NCBI GenBank assembly: GCA_032718475.1
Contig: JAUCBJ010008130.1
Span: 1-64,000, forward strand
Direction: 5' to 3'
Source: Nemertoderma westbladi
Lineage: Eukaryota > Xenacoelomorpha > Nemertodermatida > Nemertodermatidae
Length of the DNA: 64,000 nucleotides
The notes beneath the pieces were generated by a model. It did not search any database and had not been told where the DNA came from. It saw nothing but the letters and a program-made list of their open reading frames with translations. Position numbers and translations under genes: made by a program. Each line of letters starts with the position of its first letter. Within the stretch, counting starts at the first letter, position 1. Of the stretch, positions 33,013 through 45,983 are shown one piece after another.

Positions 33013-33282
33013 AAGTAAAAAGAGAATTGCCGAAGTGCAGGCTGCTGCAAAGAGCATTAAGACCAATCGTGCCAGTGGAGTAGATGGTGTTCCCCCTGAG
33101 GTCTTTAAAATACCTGAGTGTTTAAAGCTCATCTATCCCATCATAGTAGACATGTACCGAACAACAAGAGTCCCACAAGAAATGAAAACAAAAGCAGACT
33201 AGACTAGACTAGAGAGTGATCTAGACTTTGCTGATGACTTAGGAGTACTCTCAGAATCACTAGAGGGAGCCCAACGGCTCCT
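33013..33282 (+). pseudogene. LINE RT fragment with internal deletion
   Basis: KTNRASGVDGVPPEVFK...VDMYRTTRVPQEMK is the RT finger region (G-x-DG-x-P-E). It is followed at once by an (ACTAG)n stretch and then DLDFADDLGVLSESLEGAQRLL, the palm YADD-type motif C (FADD) region. The 80-100 residues normally between them are missing, so an internal deletion has joined the two. Confidence 0.7.
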
Positions 33283-33284
33283 CA

Positions 33285-35200
33285 GACCTTTTTTTAAGAA
33301 AAAAGGTCTGCATATTTTGCATTTAAACGCACGATCTCTGCTTCCCAATCTTTCCGAAATTCGTATTTTAATCAATAAATCCAACCCAGCAGTTTTAACA
33401 ATCTCTGAAACTTGGCTTTTTATTAAACGATAAAACAAAGGAAGGACTGTCAGCCACAGGCTGTGTGCTGTGGCTGACAGTCCTTCCTTTGTTTTATCGT
33501 TTAATATTTTTACTCGCCACATTCCCCAACATGAATTTTAATTGGCTTTTTATAATGATAATTACATAGTTTTACGTAAGGATAGGGACAGACATGGTGG
33601 TGCGTGGTGGTGTCTGTACTTACATTCAATGTGATTTAGCTTTTAATCGCAGGGAAGATTTAGAGACTTGTGACGAAGTTTTACTGGTGGAACTTTTACT
33701 TCCTAAAACTAAAACTATTTTCATCGGTACCTTATATCGGCCCCCTAAACAATCAGATTTTTTGCAAAATTTTAAAAATACAATTTTATGTAATCTTAGG
33801 TCAGACAGTGAAAAATATTTCTTAGGTGATTTTAATATCTGTTACCATCACAAAGCATCCCCCATCTGTAAACAGTACGAAAGTATTTTAAATTTGTTTG
33901 GTTTAAAACAAATTATTCTAGATTCTACCAGAATTACCAGTAAAACTTCTACTTTACTAGATCACATCCTTTGTAATAATACCGATATTATTTCTCAATC
34001 TGGGGTTTTACCTATGGTCTATATACGTCTGTGTATAGGTATAGGTCTAAGCGATCATTTTATAGTTTTTTGCACAAGAAAGACACAAAAATCTTTTTTC
34101 GGGGATCATGAAACAGTAACAGTTAGGTCTATGAAAAATTACAGCAAGGAACGCTTTTTAAGTTTGTTAGTTAATTCTGACTGGGAACCCTGTTTTAAGG
34201 CTGCTGACATTAACCTTGCGTACACTGTTTTTAAAGATATATTTTTAAAGGCACTTAATACTGTAGCACCAATTAAAGAAATTAGTCTTAAACAACGCAC
34301 TGAGCCCTGGATGACCTCGGGTAGTCTTAGTAATATCAGAGAAAGAGATAACTATTTGTATAAATTTAGGAAATGTGATGTTTTAGCTGATTATAATAAT
34401 TACTACAAATATAGAAACCTTGTCCAACGGGAAATAAAAAAAGCTAAATCTGAATATTTGTACAACAAAATAAGTGAGAATAAAGATAATCATAAAAATC
34501 TATGGTCTACCCTAAAATCTTAAATCTAAATCGAATCTTGTTCTGCAAGATAACGGTGAGATGATTCATGATCATACTCTAGTTAGTAATTTATTTAATA
34601 ATTATTATTATAATATATATTGCATATTATATTATATCTTAATATAATATTATAATTAATATTGCCTCTAATTTAGTTAAGAAGTTACCGTTATCAAGTA
34701 AAACATATACTGTAGTATAGGGTCTGAAACTCTAAATAAATTTTATTTAGAAAAGTTACAAAATTCATAAAAGTTATTTTTAAAACCCGTTTCTGGGGAT
34801 TTCGTTTTTCGAAATCTACTTAGCCTATCAGCCTCAAAAAGTACCGGTCTAGACCTAATACCTTCCCGTTTTCTTAAGGATGGTGCTGAAGTACTTAAAC
34901 TGCCTAATACTTTTATTATTAATTAATCTATCATAGATAATGTAGTACCAGACGAATTGAAATTAGCTAAGATTAGTCCTCTGTATAATAATAATAGTAA
35001 AGTAGAACCCTGTAATTACAGACCTGTTAGTATCTTAAGTATTGTATCTTAAAATTCTAGAACGTTCTGTTTTTGTACAGCCGGAAGCACATCTTAGTAG
35101 GCTAAATCTGATCTATGAACTTCAGTCCAGTTTTCGTAAATCATATTCTACAGACACCTGCCTTATTATTTTTTATTTAAACATCCGGCTTACGCCCCGG
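33285..35200 (+). pseudogene. CR1/Rex-like LINE, degraded EN and RT
   Basis: The endonuclease starts GLHILHLNARSLLPNLSEI...ISETWL (about 33300-33417), is broken by a hairpin insertion at 33423-33541, and resumes as a 309-codon open frame (33594-34523). That frame has IGTLYRPPK, FLGDFNI and the terminal SDHFIV motif of APE-type nucleases, then the KKAKSEYLYNKI linker. RT finger pieces follow in broken frames (KSTGLDLIPSRFLKD near 34840-34890; KISPLYN...CNYRPVSILS near 34970-35040; LQSSFRKSYSTDTCL near 35120-35165). The RT palm is absent. It is multiply mutated and dead. The 5' ORF1 could correspond to the 2A-PHD type at 28734, but the two are not contiguous. Confidence 0.8.
33421..33506. repeat. 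Perfect 38-bp-arm hairpin
   Basis: Arms 33421-33458 and 33469-33506 are exact inverted copies around a 10-nt loop. The hairpin is part of an insertion of about 119 bp in the LINE endonuclease, flanked by the 11-bp duplication TTGGCTTTTTA (33412-33422 and 33542-33552). Confidence 0.9.
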
Positions 35201-35416
35201 CGGCTATTATTGGTAAAATGGTCTAGCAACATCAATTTAATTAAAATAACACACAAAATAAGAGCAACAAGATACAATAACAATACAATACGGCCGGTTT
35301 TGGCATGTAAGGCCCGAAAAGCAAATAGTATCATATCAGTTAAAATAACATGTATCATTTGGAGTATTATTGATTAAGTATTATTTATTATACTTATGCT
35401 TTTATAGATATTATTA

Positions 35417-36230
35417 TTATTGATCAAGATTATAAAAGTCCAATACAACTATGTGGCGAGCTGCATGTGAGCCAGTGGTGCAACTCAGTATGGTACCAAT
35501 AAAAAAGAGTTTATACTGACTAGCAGGACTCAGTTCGGTGGCTTGAGATTTCCATGTCGATTCCGTATGGCCTTGAAACTGTATCTGGAGACACTCAGAG
35601 AAGACAAACTTGGTAAACCGAGGTGCCATGCGGAGACACCATAACGGAAGAATATCTGAGCACTAGACAAACCTGCAAGGTGCAGACAGATTAAATGATG
35701 AAAGAAAAAAAGAACCTTTCTATTAGGACAATTTAAGATGCTGTAGGTAAATGACGCAGTTTTGAAGTGTAGGAAATCTTCCAGGTTGATCATACCAAAG
35801 AGTTTACATAGAATTCCATTAGAAACATAGTTTCCTATTGCACATATAGTTCTCATTGCTTTATGAAGTTGTAGTGATATCTCTGCAATATTGGGTTTAT
35901 CAAGTTCCGAGCATCCATACAGTATTGACGGGAGGCACATCACCTTCCATATTTTAACAACAACTGCCCGCAACAACAATAACACTGTTAATGCAAAGAC
36001 CACGTGCCTCCATTCTGCTGACACAAGTCCAAATTTTACATTTTACAAACTGAGTCAAAGATTGCGACGTCATGGGAAAGGGCAAACCTAGATAGTTGCA
36101 ATCCTTCACAGAAACCAAAATATTGCTGTCTGTCCCATTTATGAATTCCAATGATTCCTCTCCATAGCTCGTTCTAGCTCCATTCAGGTATACGAAATGA
36201 GTCTTTTTTATGTTTACAAGCAACTTATGT
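35417..36230 (-). pseudogene. Split minus-strand LINE: RT C-terminus and 3' end
   Basis: Read leftward from the BEL/Pao insertion point, the frame continues the RT palm/thumb: KKTHFVYLNGARTSY, VSVKDCNYLGLPF, then LPSILYGCSELDK and LHKAMRTICAIGN, to a stop at 35530. An AT-rich 3' region of uncertain end follows. It picks up, after the TATGT duplication, where the RT at 50718-51249 is cut. Stops and frame changes show it is dead. Confidence 0.75.
36226..36230. repeat. BEL/Pao target duplication, left (TATGT)
   Basis: TATGT occurs immediately before the 5' LTR and again immediately after the 3' LTR (50718-50722). This proves the two LTRs belong to one insertion event. Confidence 0.93.
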
Positions 36231-37719
36231 TGTCCGCGGTATTTCAACTTTTCATAACGCGAGTTGAATATTTTTTGTATTTATTTAAAATGATTATTCC
36301 GATATCACTACTGGGTGCGGGACCATGGGTTTTGGGCACACTCAATGAACTGGGGGCGATTTATGGGCGAACTTTGGGGCGTCTTACAGGGTACGGGACT
36401 CATTTCAGGTTTATAAGGGCCAGGGGTGGGAGGCAAAATTAAGCAGTATTCAGGTTTGCCTGAGTACTATTAGGCCTAGCCAACGTCCTGCTGCCTGTAG
36501 AGGTGGATTTGGTAACTCGCTAGGTCTAAAGGACAAGGACTGCCCTTAGCGGTCCCTGGCTAACAGCAGTTATTACAAGCCTGAAAAGGATATCGGAAAG
36601 TATGCTGCTTGTGTCAGGGATTTGCGACGGGAAACGACAGCCCCCTTAGCCAAGCCGTACTGGTTCTCGATGACCGATCCCTTCGGGGTTCGCGAGGGGT
36701 GGGATGGACACGCGAAAGGGCGGCCGACTAATAGAGGAAGGGTTTGACGAGGACTGCCCTTAGCGGTCTCTGGTCAACAGCAGTTATTACGAGCCTGAAA
36801 AGGACATCGGAAAGTCTGCTGCTTGTGCCAGGGATTTGCGACGGGAACCGACAACAGACCCCTTAGCCAAGCCGTACTGGTTCTCGATGATCGTTCCCTT
36901 CGGGGTTCGTGAGGGGTGGGATGGACACGCGATGGGGTCGAAAGACAGAGGACTGGACTCTACTGGCCTACCGACTGTCGGAGCAGTTTCTCGGCCGCCG
37001 AAGCGACTATGAGCCTGAATAAGGACTCGGAAAGCCTAGGTGGTTGGGTCTCTGCGATGAACCGACGGACCCCTAGCCAAGCCGTACTGGTTCTCAATGA
37101 TCGTTCCCTTCGGGGCTCGTGAGGGGTGGGACGGACACGCGAACGGGTCCACCGACACGACAGACTCCTAGCCAAGCCGTACTGGTTCTCGATGACTGAT
37201 CCCTTCGGGGTTCGAGAGGGGTGGTACGGATACGCGACAGAGTCTACCGACTGGACCGACCCTTAGCCAAGCCGTACTGGTTCTCGATGATCGATCCCTT
37301 CGGGGTTCAGGAGGGGTGGGATGGACACACGACAGGGTCGACCGACACCGACACTACGGCACCAAAACTAGGACCGAGGGAAAATCTGGGGAACATTAGT
37401 TAGGCTAAAATCTGAGCGAACATTGGGTAATTAAATAATTTACTGTAGGGATTTATATTGTCGTGTATTATTATTGTGAATAATTTGGTGTATATTGATT
37501 TGGGGAAGCCCAATTTATTCTCAATCAAGGTTCAACTGTAGGGAAGTTACATTAAAGCGTATATCCAACCAATGCAGCTTTTTCTCAACCGCAATCTTGC
37601 ATTTAAGAACATTCCTTCTCCACAATCAATATCCGGTGACTGGCCGGGATTCCGTGGTCTGTAAAATTCCGCCTCCAGCATCGGCGTTTTCCCCCATGGT
37701 GTCGGGAATAACGGCAACA
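36231..37719 (+). repeat. 5' LTR
   Basis: 1489 bp beginning TGTCCGCGG and ending GGCAACA. A TATA-like TATTTAAAA lies at 36282-36290. Much of the LTR is internally repetitive. A 217-bp tandem duplication (about 36527-36960) and two 95-bp units each contain a 75-80-bp module, TAGCCAAGCCGTACTGGTTC through CCCTTCGGGG to GGACACGCGA. There are five modules in all, starting near 36644, 36861, 37071, 37165 and 37261. Confidence 0.95.
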
Positions 37720-37750
37720 AAATTGAGAATAAAACGCGGCCAACTTCAAC

Positions 37751-37769
37751 TGGTGGAAGTTGGGAATCC
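37751..37769 (+). promoter_or_regulatory. Candidate primer-binding site
   Basis: TGGTGGAAGTTGGGAATCC begins 31 bp after the LTR and would pair with a tRNA 3' end finishing ...CCACCA. The offset from the LTR is larger than usual and the tRNA is not identified, so this is only a candidate. Confidence 0.25.
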
Positions 37770-38115
37770 TACAATACTCTTCAAACTCTCTCCGTGCTTA
37801 CCAGCACCCACTACGAGGAAACCCTGGTATTTGAGTTAAGACAAAGTCGTGGTCTAATAAATCAACAAACTCGATCTAACCAACTCGTAGTCGGCAGATC
37901 ACATATTTGGAGAGTTGTTAACAGGGAGTGGAAGTATCGATCACACCCATTGATATAATCCAAGTTGAGCCAGGAATCTGGCACTTCGAGGTTGAAGTAC
38001 AAGGAACGAACGTCGGACAATTCAGGATTACCTTTCGGGTGGTCCAGGCTGAGTACAATACCTACGAGGAACTATTTTACGACATCGCACATCTAGCTAT
38101 CAACGAGGCGCTACA

Positions 38116-41100
38116 ATGACAATGAATAACGTATCCGATACCGATGAGATGGACCACCACACAGATTTGGAAGCCGACGAGGTACCGAACGTCAAGAACA
38201 TGGCCCGTCGACTAGGTGCTCTCAAAGGCGGAGTCACTCGAGCGTATCAACGTATAGAGAAGCAACTCAAAGGAGTCGAAACCCCCCTCAACGAGATACA
38301 AACTCAGCTTCAGAGTATCCGAAGTATCTTACAACGATACGAGAGAATGATACAGGCGTACCAAGAACTCATCCCTGCCACTGACCAGGTAAACTACCCC
38401 AAATTGGAAGAACACGTTGCACGCCTAGACGAATTCCGCAAACAACACCGGAGGACCCTCAGCCTCGTGAGAGGCTACGAAGAACAGTACTACAAGAGAG
38501 CTGAAAGAACAGATGCAGAATCGGTGCGAACCTCCAGCACCAGGACAGCAGTACATCGAAAGAGAACAGGGTCCTCTAGAAATCAGCACTCCAGCGCTAG
38601 GAGCACGGTGTCCGGTTCAGCACACAGCTCTCAAGGGGGTCAGTCACTCCGAGACCAGCTACGAGAACAGAAAGCATTAGCCCTCAAAGCTCGGATGGAA
38701 GATGAGTACGTTCAACTGCGAACCGAGCAAGATATATTAGCCGCCAAAATGCAAAAACGGGAGGCCGAACAAGAGGTTGAACGGCAGGCCGAGCAACGTA
38801 GACAGGAGGCTGAACAACGTGAACGAGAGGCCAAACAGGAAGCTGAACAACGTGAACGAGAGGCCAGACAAGAGATCGAACAACGTAAATGGGAAGCAGA
38901 AATGCGTAAACAACACCCCGAGGCCCAAGCGATTCTCACCCACAAAAATGCGGATATTGCGAAACTCGCGGAATACGAAGCCGCACTTATAGAACGAGAT
39001 ATTCAACTATACGAGGACTGGGAAAGGGATATAGATCAGGAATATGAACCAATCCCGGTACCGGAATTAGAGAAGTCATTTACACCAACAGCGGCGAAAC
39101 TTCCGAAACCCGAGATCCCGCCTACCATACAGTCTACATTATCGGCACAAGCACCGGTGTTCCATCCCCCACCGGTTACGCTTAAAAATGAGGAACCATA
39201 TTTCCCATCCAACCCCACGGCAACGAGTGTACCCAAGTACGAGCCTGAAAGGGACTCGGAACGGGACGCCACTCCTCGATCCAACAACCCGTTTACATCC
39301 ACACCACAAACCCGTAGTCGCGTCATCATTAAAACTCCACCTATCATTGATCCATCGAGTATGGGAGAGAGTGCCAATAACTATAACCCTCCGAACCACT
39401 CCAGTTCGGACGACGTCAGCATTATCCGGGCATTGGAAAACCGCCTCTCCATGCCCAAGGTGGAGATCCGCACCTTCGAAGGAGATCCTGTCGATTACCT
39501 CAGATTCAAGAAACGGTTCTTTGCGCAGATTGGATCAACGGACATAGCCGACGCACAGAAACTGGTATATTTATCGCAATACCTGGGTGACAAACCACGC
39601 CGAATCATCGCTTGTTTTGAGGGAGGTTCTCATGAAGCATACAACGACGCATGGAAAACTCTAGACAAAAGATACGGAAATACCGGGACTATAATTAATA
39701 AAACTCTAGAGAAACTGATACGAGACGCGGGATCACTAGGGGACCCACAGAACATCCAGGAATACTCAGATTCCATGAAGGATGCCTACTACACTCTGAA
39801 ACCCTTAAATAAGGAGGACCAGGTGAACAACATTCTAAACCTCCAACAGATCGCCCGGAAGTTCCCCGGATGGCTGCAAAGTAAGTGGGCCTATAAATGC
39901 GTAGATCTCCGGCGCAGACATCCAGATCGAGATCCCAGCTTCCTCGAAATGTCGGCATTCCTGGACGATATCTCCGAAGCCATGAATGACTCGATGTTCT
40001 CGAAACAGAGTCTCGCCAAGTTGGACGCAATAGAGAGCAACTCCAGGAGTAAGACACCCACTCAGAGGCCGAGATTCCGCCCCCCTCCGGTGAGCACGAT
40101 GGCTTTCACCATGGCCGAGGATTCCGACGATGAAGACTACGAGGAACCGACATCAGCCGAGGAATGGGCGTGTTATCTCGTGAATTGGGCACCCGAGAGG
40201 GAAGGCATCACAAACCCCCTTCTCTATCTCTATTGTGGAGAGAAACATAAAGTTGAATTCTGCAGGAAGTTCCAGTTTGCCGAACTCGTCCCACGCTTCG
40301 AGGCGATTATGAAACACCGAGGATGCTTCCGGTGTCTTGGAACAGGTCACTACGTTCGGGATTGCGACCAAAGGTCGTGTTGTGCGGTCTGTAACGACCT
40401 ACGTCATCACACGCTCCTCCACATCCCCGCGAACTTTGACTTCACCACCCTCCCCTTTCGGATTGAAGCCAAGCGAAGAGGAGAAACGAACCACGTTTCT
40501 AAAGGAACCCGGACAACCCAACGGAGAGAAACCAACCCGTTTAAAACCTCCACCGATGCATCACAAGTGACAAATATCTCAGCCACGATCAACCTTATAA
40601 ATCGCCGTTACATGGTCTTCGCCAAAGTAATCCCAGGAAGAATTCAAGGGGTCGGCAAATCCTTGACGACGCTCGCGTTCCTTGATAACGGGTCGGACGG
40701 AACCATCATCGACCGGGATTTCCTCGAGCAACTCGGCCTAGACTATGAACCTTTCCTTCCGGAACACTTCAAACGGCCCATACAAACTATCACCGACCAC
40801 AGAGAGGTAGAATCCGGGGAGGTGCAACTCCAGATGGAAGGGGTAATGAAGGGCTACGAGATGGTTAAGCTGACCATCAAGAACGCCTTAGTACACACAG
40901 ACCTCCGAGTGCGGTTCCGACAATCAGCCGAGTACGCCCCCCTCATACAGCTGGACCGAGACGACGTGGATCTAAGGTGCCCGCCGTTGGATGTAAACCG
41001 CATCACCCTACTGATCGGACTTGATACACCGGAACTACACATACCCACCGGAGACGTCGCCCGATCTATAAAGCAGGATGACGGCTTTTACGCTGAACGA

Positions 41101-44100
41101 ACAATAATGGGATGGACACTCTGCGGCATCAAGGAAGAGACTACCGACACCTATACATACCTTCCTAAATGTCAGATTAAAGAAAATGCAACATCCGTGG
41201 GTTATTGCTCAGCTACAGACCTCGATGAGGATTTATTTCTTGAGACCGAAAAAACCCAGCAAGAGATGACTAAATACTTTAATCTAGAGATCCAAGAGTT
41301 CGCTGAAAAGGATGAAAACCCGTCCGAGGAGGATCAATATTGTATGGATGTCCTGGACCAGGCCACGTTCAATGACGGACACTGGTGTTCACCCATGTTA
41401 TGGAAGGACCCAAGCAAACCAATGGCAAACAACGCCAACATGGCCCTTAGGCGACTTAAGGGGATTCTACGCCGGCTGAATGACCAACCCAAGATAAAGG
41501 AGAAATATAACACCGTAATCAAAGGATATCTCGAGGATGGATTAGCAGAAATGGTACCACGGAATGAACTGCAAGGGGGTAAAAGAACATATTATCTTCC
41601 AACCCACTATGTGGTAGAAGCCCGGAAGGGCGGTAAAATCCGAGTAGTTAATGATGCCGCTGCTATGTACCAAGGCGAATCCCTGAACAGTCAGCTTTAT
41701 ACAGGGCCCAACATATATAGTACACTTATTGGCGTATTTATCAGGTTCAGGGAAAACCGGATAGCATTCACCTGCGACATCAAATCCATGTTTCACCAGG
41801 TTCGTACGCTACCAAGAGACTCAGACTGTCTACGTATCCTATGGACGGATAAAACACTAACTCAACAGGAGATTAGTCAACTTACAATGAAGGATGTAGA
41901 CGTAATGCGTATGATCGTCAGGATCTTTGGCGCTAAGGACTCGCCGGTAGCATGTAGTGACATGCTGAAGAAGACAGCAACCATGTGCGAAAACGAGTTC
42001 CCTCCAACCGTCATAGAAACCATCCGACGATGCTTCTACGTGGACAATGGATGCGCCGGCGCAGATAATGTGGACGAGGCATATCGGCTAGCAATGGGGA
42101 TGGTAGAATGTTTAAAGAAAGGAGGTTTCCCACTCGTGAAGTTCAGATCCCACGACAAAAAACTTATGGAAAAGTTTCCGGAGGACATCCGACTGGACAA
42201 CAACAAAATGTATTCGGAGGATGTGGAACACCGTGTACTCGGTATTGAATGGGACATAGAATCAGACGAATTCATTTTCAAATATAAACCCCTACCCAAG
42301 CCTATGACGAAAAGGCGATGTTTGGCGATAAAAAGCGCAATCTTTGACCCACTAAATTTCATATCTCCGGTAACCTTGGCCGGAATGAACCTGATTAAGG
42401 AAATGTGGATAGAAGGACTGGGATGGGATGAAGAACTCCCCCCACACCTCAGTGTCAAATGGAGAAAATGGACGGAACAGCTCGAACACCTACATCTTAT
42501 GCGGATCCCTCGACCGTTCTTCCTCGATAAACTACCCACCGATATCTTCCAGCTCCATACCTTCTCGGATGCTTCGAATACCGGAATCGGCATAGTCACC
42601 TTCTTACGAAGACTAAGCAGCGATGGAAACGGCGATACGAGCTTTTTATTTTCTAAAGCTAAAACAGTATCCGGGGAATTCATAGCAACGATTCCAAGAC
42701 TCGAGCTACAGGCTGCAGTTTGGGCAGTGAGGCAGAACCGCATGGTCATGCGGAACCTACGAATCCCCATAGAATCTCAACACTTCTGGGTCGATTCGAG
42801 TATCGTTCTCTACTATCTCCACTCTCCATCCCGACGTCACACTACGTTTGTAGCGAACCGAGCCACAGAGATAAAACAGTGTACCGGCCGAGAACAGTGG
42901 CACCACGTAAACGGGAAAGAAAATCCAGCGGACTTATCAAGCCGAGGCGCCACCCCAAAACAACTCGGTAAAAGTAAACTCTGGCTTACAGGCCCAGAAT
43001 TCCTACAGCAGCCACAATTAACATGGAGTACCCGATTCGACCCCGAACTCGATAGCGGAAAATACTCCGAGGACGACAAAGAGATCCGTAAAGTCCATAG
43101 AAGCAACACAGTGGAAATTTATAGTTGTCTGACTGAGCCTGCAAAGGACTCGGGCAGGCACTATAACGTTGCGACGATCATTCAGCCAGCGGCGTCTTTA
43201 CATCTGTTAATCGAGCGAACTTCATCAATGAGACGGCTCATCCACCACGTTATAACCCTTCGCAACTTCCTACGGTGGAAAGACAACAAGCCAATAGTTC
43301 ATCGGAGTATACAAGAACTCATTATCGCGGAGAAGTGTATCATTGGATATGTCCAGAGAGAAAGTTTCCCCGATGAGTGGGAACAACTCAGTGCGGGCAA
43401 GACCTTGAAAACGGACAGCCCAGTCTACCAACTGAGACCAATGATGGGAGAGGACGGACTGATCCGACTGAATACCCGGATGGCAAACGCCCCGGTCGAA
43501 TATGAGGTTAAATACCTGGCGCTTCTGCCCGGAACTTCGACACTAGCCAAGCTATTAATTCAACAATGTCATGAGAAAAACCATCACACAGGACAGAACT
43601 GGATTATAGCTAATATAAGACAAAGATATTGGATCACCCACATCCAGCCACTGATCCGGAAAGTGTTGAAACGTTGCTTTACCTGCAGAAGATATCTAGC
43701 GCCACCACTCACACAAAAGATGGCCGACTTACCAGCCACCCATCTACAGCCCGATTCCCCACCGTTCTACGTCACCGGAGTGGACTGTTTCGGACCGTTT
43801 ACGGTCATCGAATGACGATCCAACATCAAATGCTGGGGAGCCATTTTCACCTGCCTTAGGTCTAGAGCAATCTACCTAGACATTGTGGTAAACCTTACGC
43901 AACACGCATTCATCAACGCTCTGCGTATGTTCGTGGCGAACAATGGGACATGTCGTCACATGTACTCCGATAATGGTACAAACTTTGTGGGAGGAGAAAG
44001 ATAACTTAGAGAGGCGATCGAGGAATGGTTTACCGATAACACCGCATCCCAAGTCTGGAAGGAACACCAGATACAGTGGCATTTCCAGACACCATTAGAG

Positions 44101-44631
44101 AAACTGATCGACTTAGTAAAACGATCCATAAGCGTCGCACTAGGAGACACCCGGGTAACCCTTGACACCCTCCGCACAACATTCTGCGAGATCACGGCTA
44201 CCCTGAACAACCGGCCCATTGTCCCTATCCGCGACGACCCCACAGACCTGGAGCCCCTCACCCCTAACCACCTACTGGGGAGACCCAAAATTCATGTTCT
44301 CCCAGAGACAATGTTTCCGGATCCCAACGATATCGCGAGACATACAAATTGGAAGAAGGCCCAAGCATTGGCAGCGCATTGGTGGAGAATCTGGGCCCAG
44401 GAGTACCTCATAACCCTCCAGACCAGGAGGAAGTGGAACAACACCTACAGGAACGTCGCAGTTGGCGACATGGTACTAGTGAAAGAAGATCTTAAAGACC
44501 GCATGTGTCCACTGGCCTGTGGCGCAAGTTGTGACAATACACCCGAGCAAAGATGGACTTGCGAGGACTGTGACGATACGAACGGCAAAGGGCCACTACC
44601 AACGCCCTATCCAGAGGCTGTGCCTTCTTGA
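38116..44631 (+). pseudogene. BEL/Pao gag-pol polyprotein with two premature stops
   Basis: The frame opens at ATG 38116 and is free of stops for 1899 codons, to TGA at 43813-43815. It continues in the same frame through TAA at 44002-44004 to 44631. Domains seen: a coiled coil rich in Glu/Arg/Gln (about 175-290), a DUF1759-type gag core (IRTFEGDPVDYLRFKKRF, about 450-560), and CCHC fingers (CFRCLGTGHYVRDC at C737). Then come aspartyl protease FLDNGSDG (D857), RT motif A FTCDIKSMFHQ (D1221), RT motif C as YVDN (D1310, N1311), RNase H FSDAS (D1485), integrase H2C2 finger (HEKNHH...CFTC) and integrase DxxG-type GVDCFGPF (D1890). After the first stop YSDNGTNFVGG gives the second integrase Asp, but the usual PHxxGxWE block is shortened. 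The YVDN change and the two stops mean this copy should not be functional. Confidence 0.92.
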
Positions 44632-45983
44632 AGGCAATGACAGCGGTGACTCTACGAGAGGTGATAAGTTCCCTACTCCGGATCCTGCTGCAGACATTGG
44701 TGACAATGCTAAACCCATGTAAACCCTTCTCATCATGTTGACAAACTCTTTTAAACTGTGATTTATCGACAATGATAATGGACCCCCCTTAAACCAACTG
44801 TAACCACGCAATGGTATTTGTGTTTCCTCGTGTGTTATGTGGAGTCCAGCGTCACCCTGCAGATGTTTCGACTGATGCAGGTTCGTTTATGTATTGTTTA
44901 CCCTGATTTTGGTCATCGGGACCAACGATATTGGATTATTGGAAATGGTAAAGATTTGAAGTGGAATTCATTGTATCCATTGTAGTATGTTATGTTGTCC
45001 GTTGCGTGCGCAGTTCGGGGCGTAGGTGGTGTAACTAGTCCAGCTGTAGATCCCGGATTGCCGCGCAACACCCCCTCTATCCCGTTATTCTGGTGGGTCC
45101 ATGGTGCATCCACATGACTTCGACGATAGAGGGTTTTATGTTTCTCAGTCGCGTTATTCTGGTGGGACCATTGCGTGGATTTTGGGGCGTAGGCGGTGTA
45201 ACTAGTCCAGCTGTAGATCCCAGAATGTTGCGTAACCCCATCCCACATGACTTCGTCGACTGAGCTTTATGTTGTTGGGAGTGTTATTCTGGTGGGTCCC
45301 TGGTGCATTCCACGTGACTTCACTTCCAGCGTCTTCATTGTCCGTTATGTGTGCAGTTTGGGGCGTAGGCGGTGTAACTAGCCCAGCTGTAGATCCCAGA
45401 TTGCCGCGTAACACCCCTTCCATGACAAAGATTTCCCAAAGAAGATGATTGAATGTAGTTGGAAATGATGAAAAGAATCAGACAACCTTACTATAAACCG
45501 AATGGTGACACGTATGATGATGAAAATGAAATGATGCGCACCCTGGTGCTGCGCTTATAACAAATGATGATAGCCTGGGGGCTATAACCCCAATGATAAT
45601 GTGGAAATAAATGAAAATGTGAAATAAATATGATGAAATGTGGAACTAAATGATGAAATGTGTTGAAATAAATGAAATGTGAAATGAAATAATAATGAGA
45701 AATGAAAAAAGACAAAAGACAAAAAAAAGTACAAAATGTCTAAAGAAAAGAATTGGAAAAAAAAGGACATAAAAAGTCATAAAAACTGGTTGGATATTAA
45801 TGTATAGCTATAGTAACTGTAAATGCTGAATGTATTAGCAATAAGATGATGGATGCCTATATAGCAATGTTATTTCATAAACTGAATTAAAAATAAACTG
45901 AATTATTCTGCAATCACTATAGTTTCAGACTTTCTGGATTTATAATTAACTGATATAATTTTGCAACGGACATAATTGTAAAT
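44632..45983 (+). other. Non-coding segment of the BEL/Pao element with tandem repeats
   Basis: 1.35 kb between pol and the extra ORF. A block of about 170-180 bp containing GTAGGCGGTGTAACTAGTCC and AGCTGTAGATCCC recurs three times, near 45020, 45187 and 45365. An A/T/G-rich low-complexity zone (AAATGATGAAATGTG type) occupies about 45570-45720. It may act as an untranslated leader for the downstream ORF. No splice sites were proven. Confidence 0.6.

Noticed and set aside
37928-38119. 63-codon ORF overlapping the gag start as ATGA
   Set aside because: Its first codon is GTG, no in-frame ATG exists after an upstream TAA, and so canonical initiation would not produce it. The overlap is likely coincidental.
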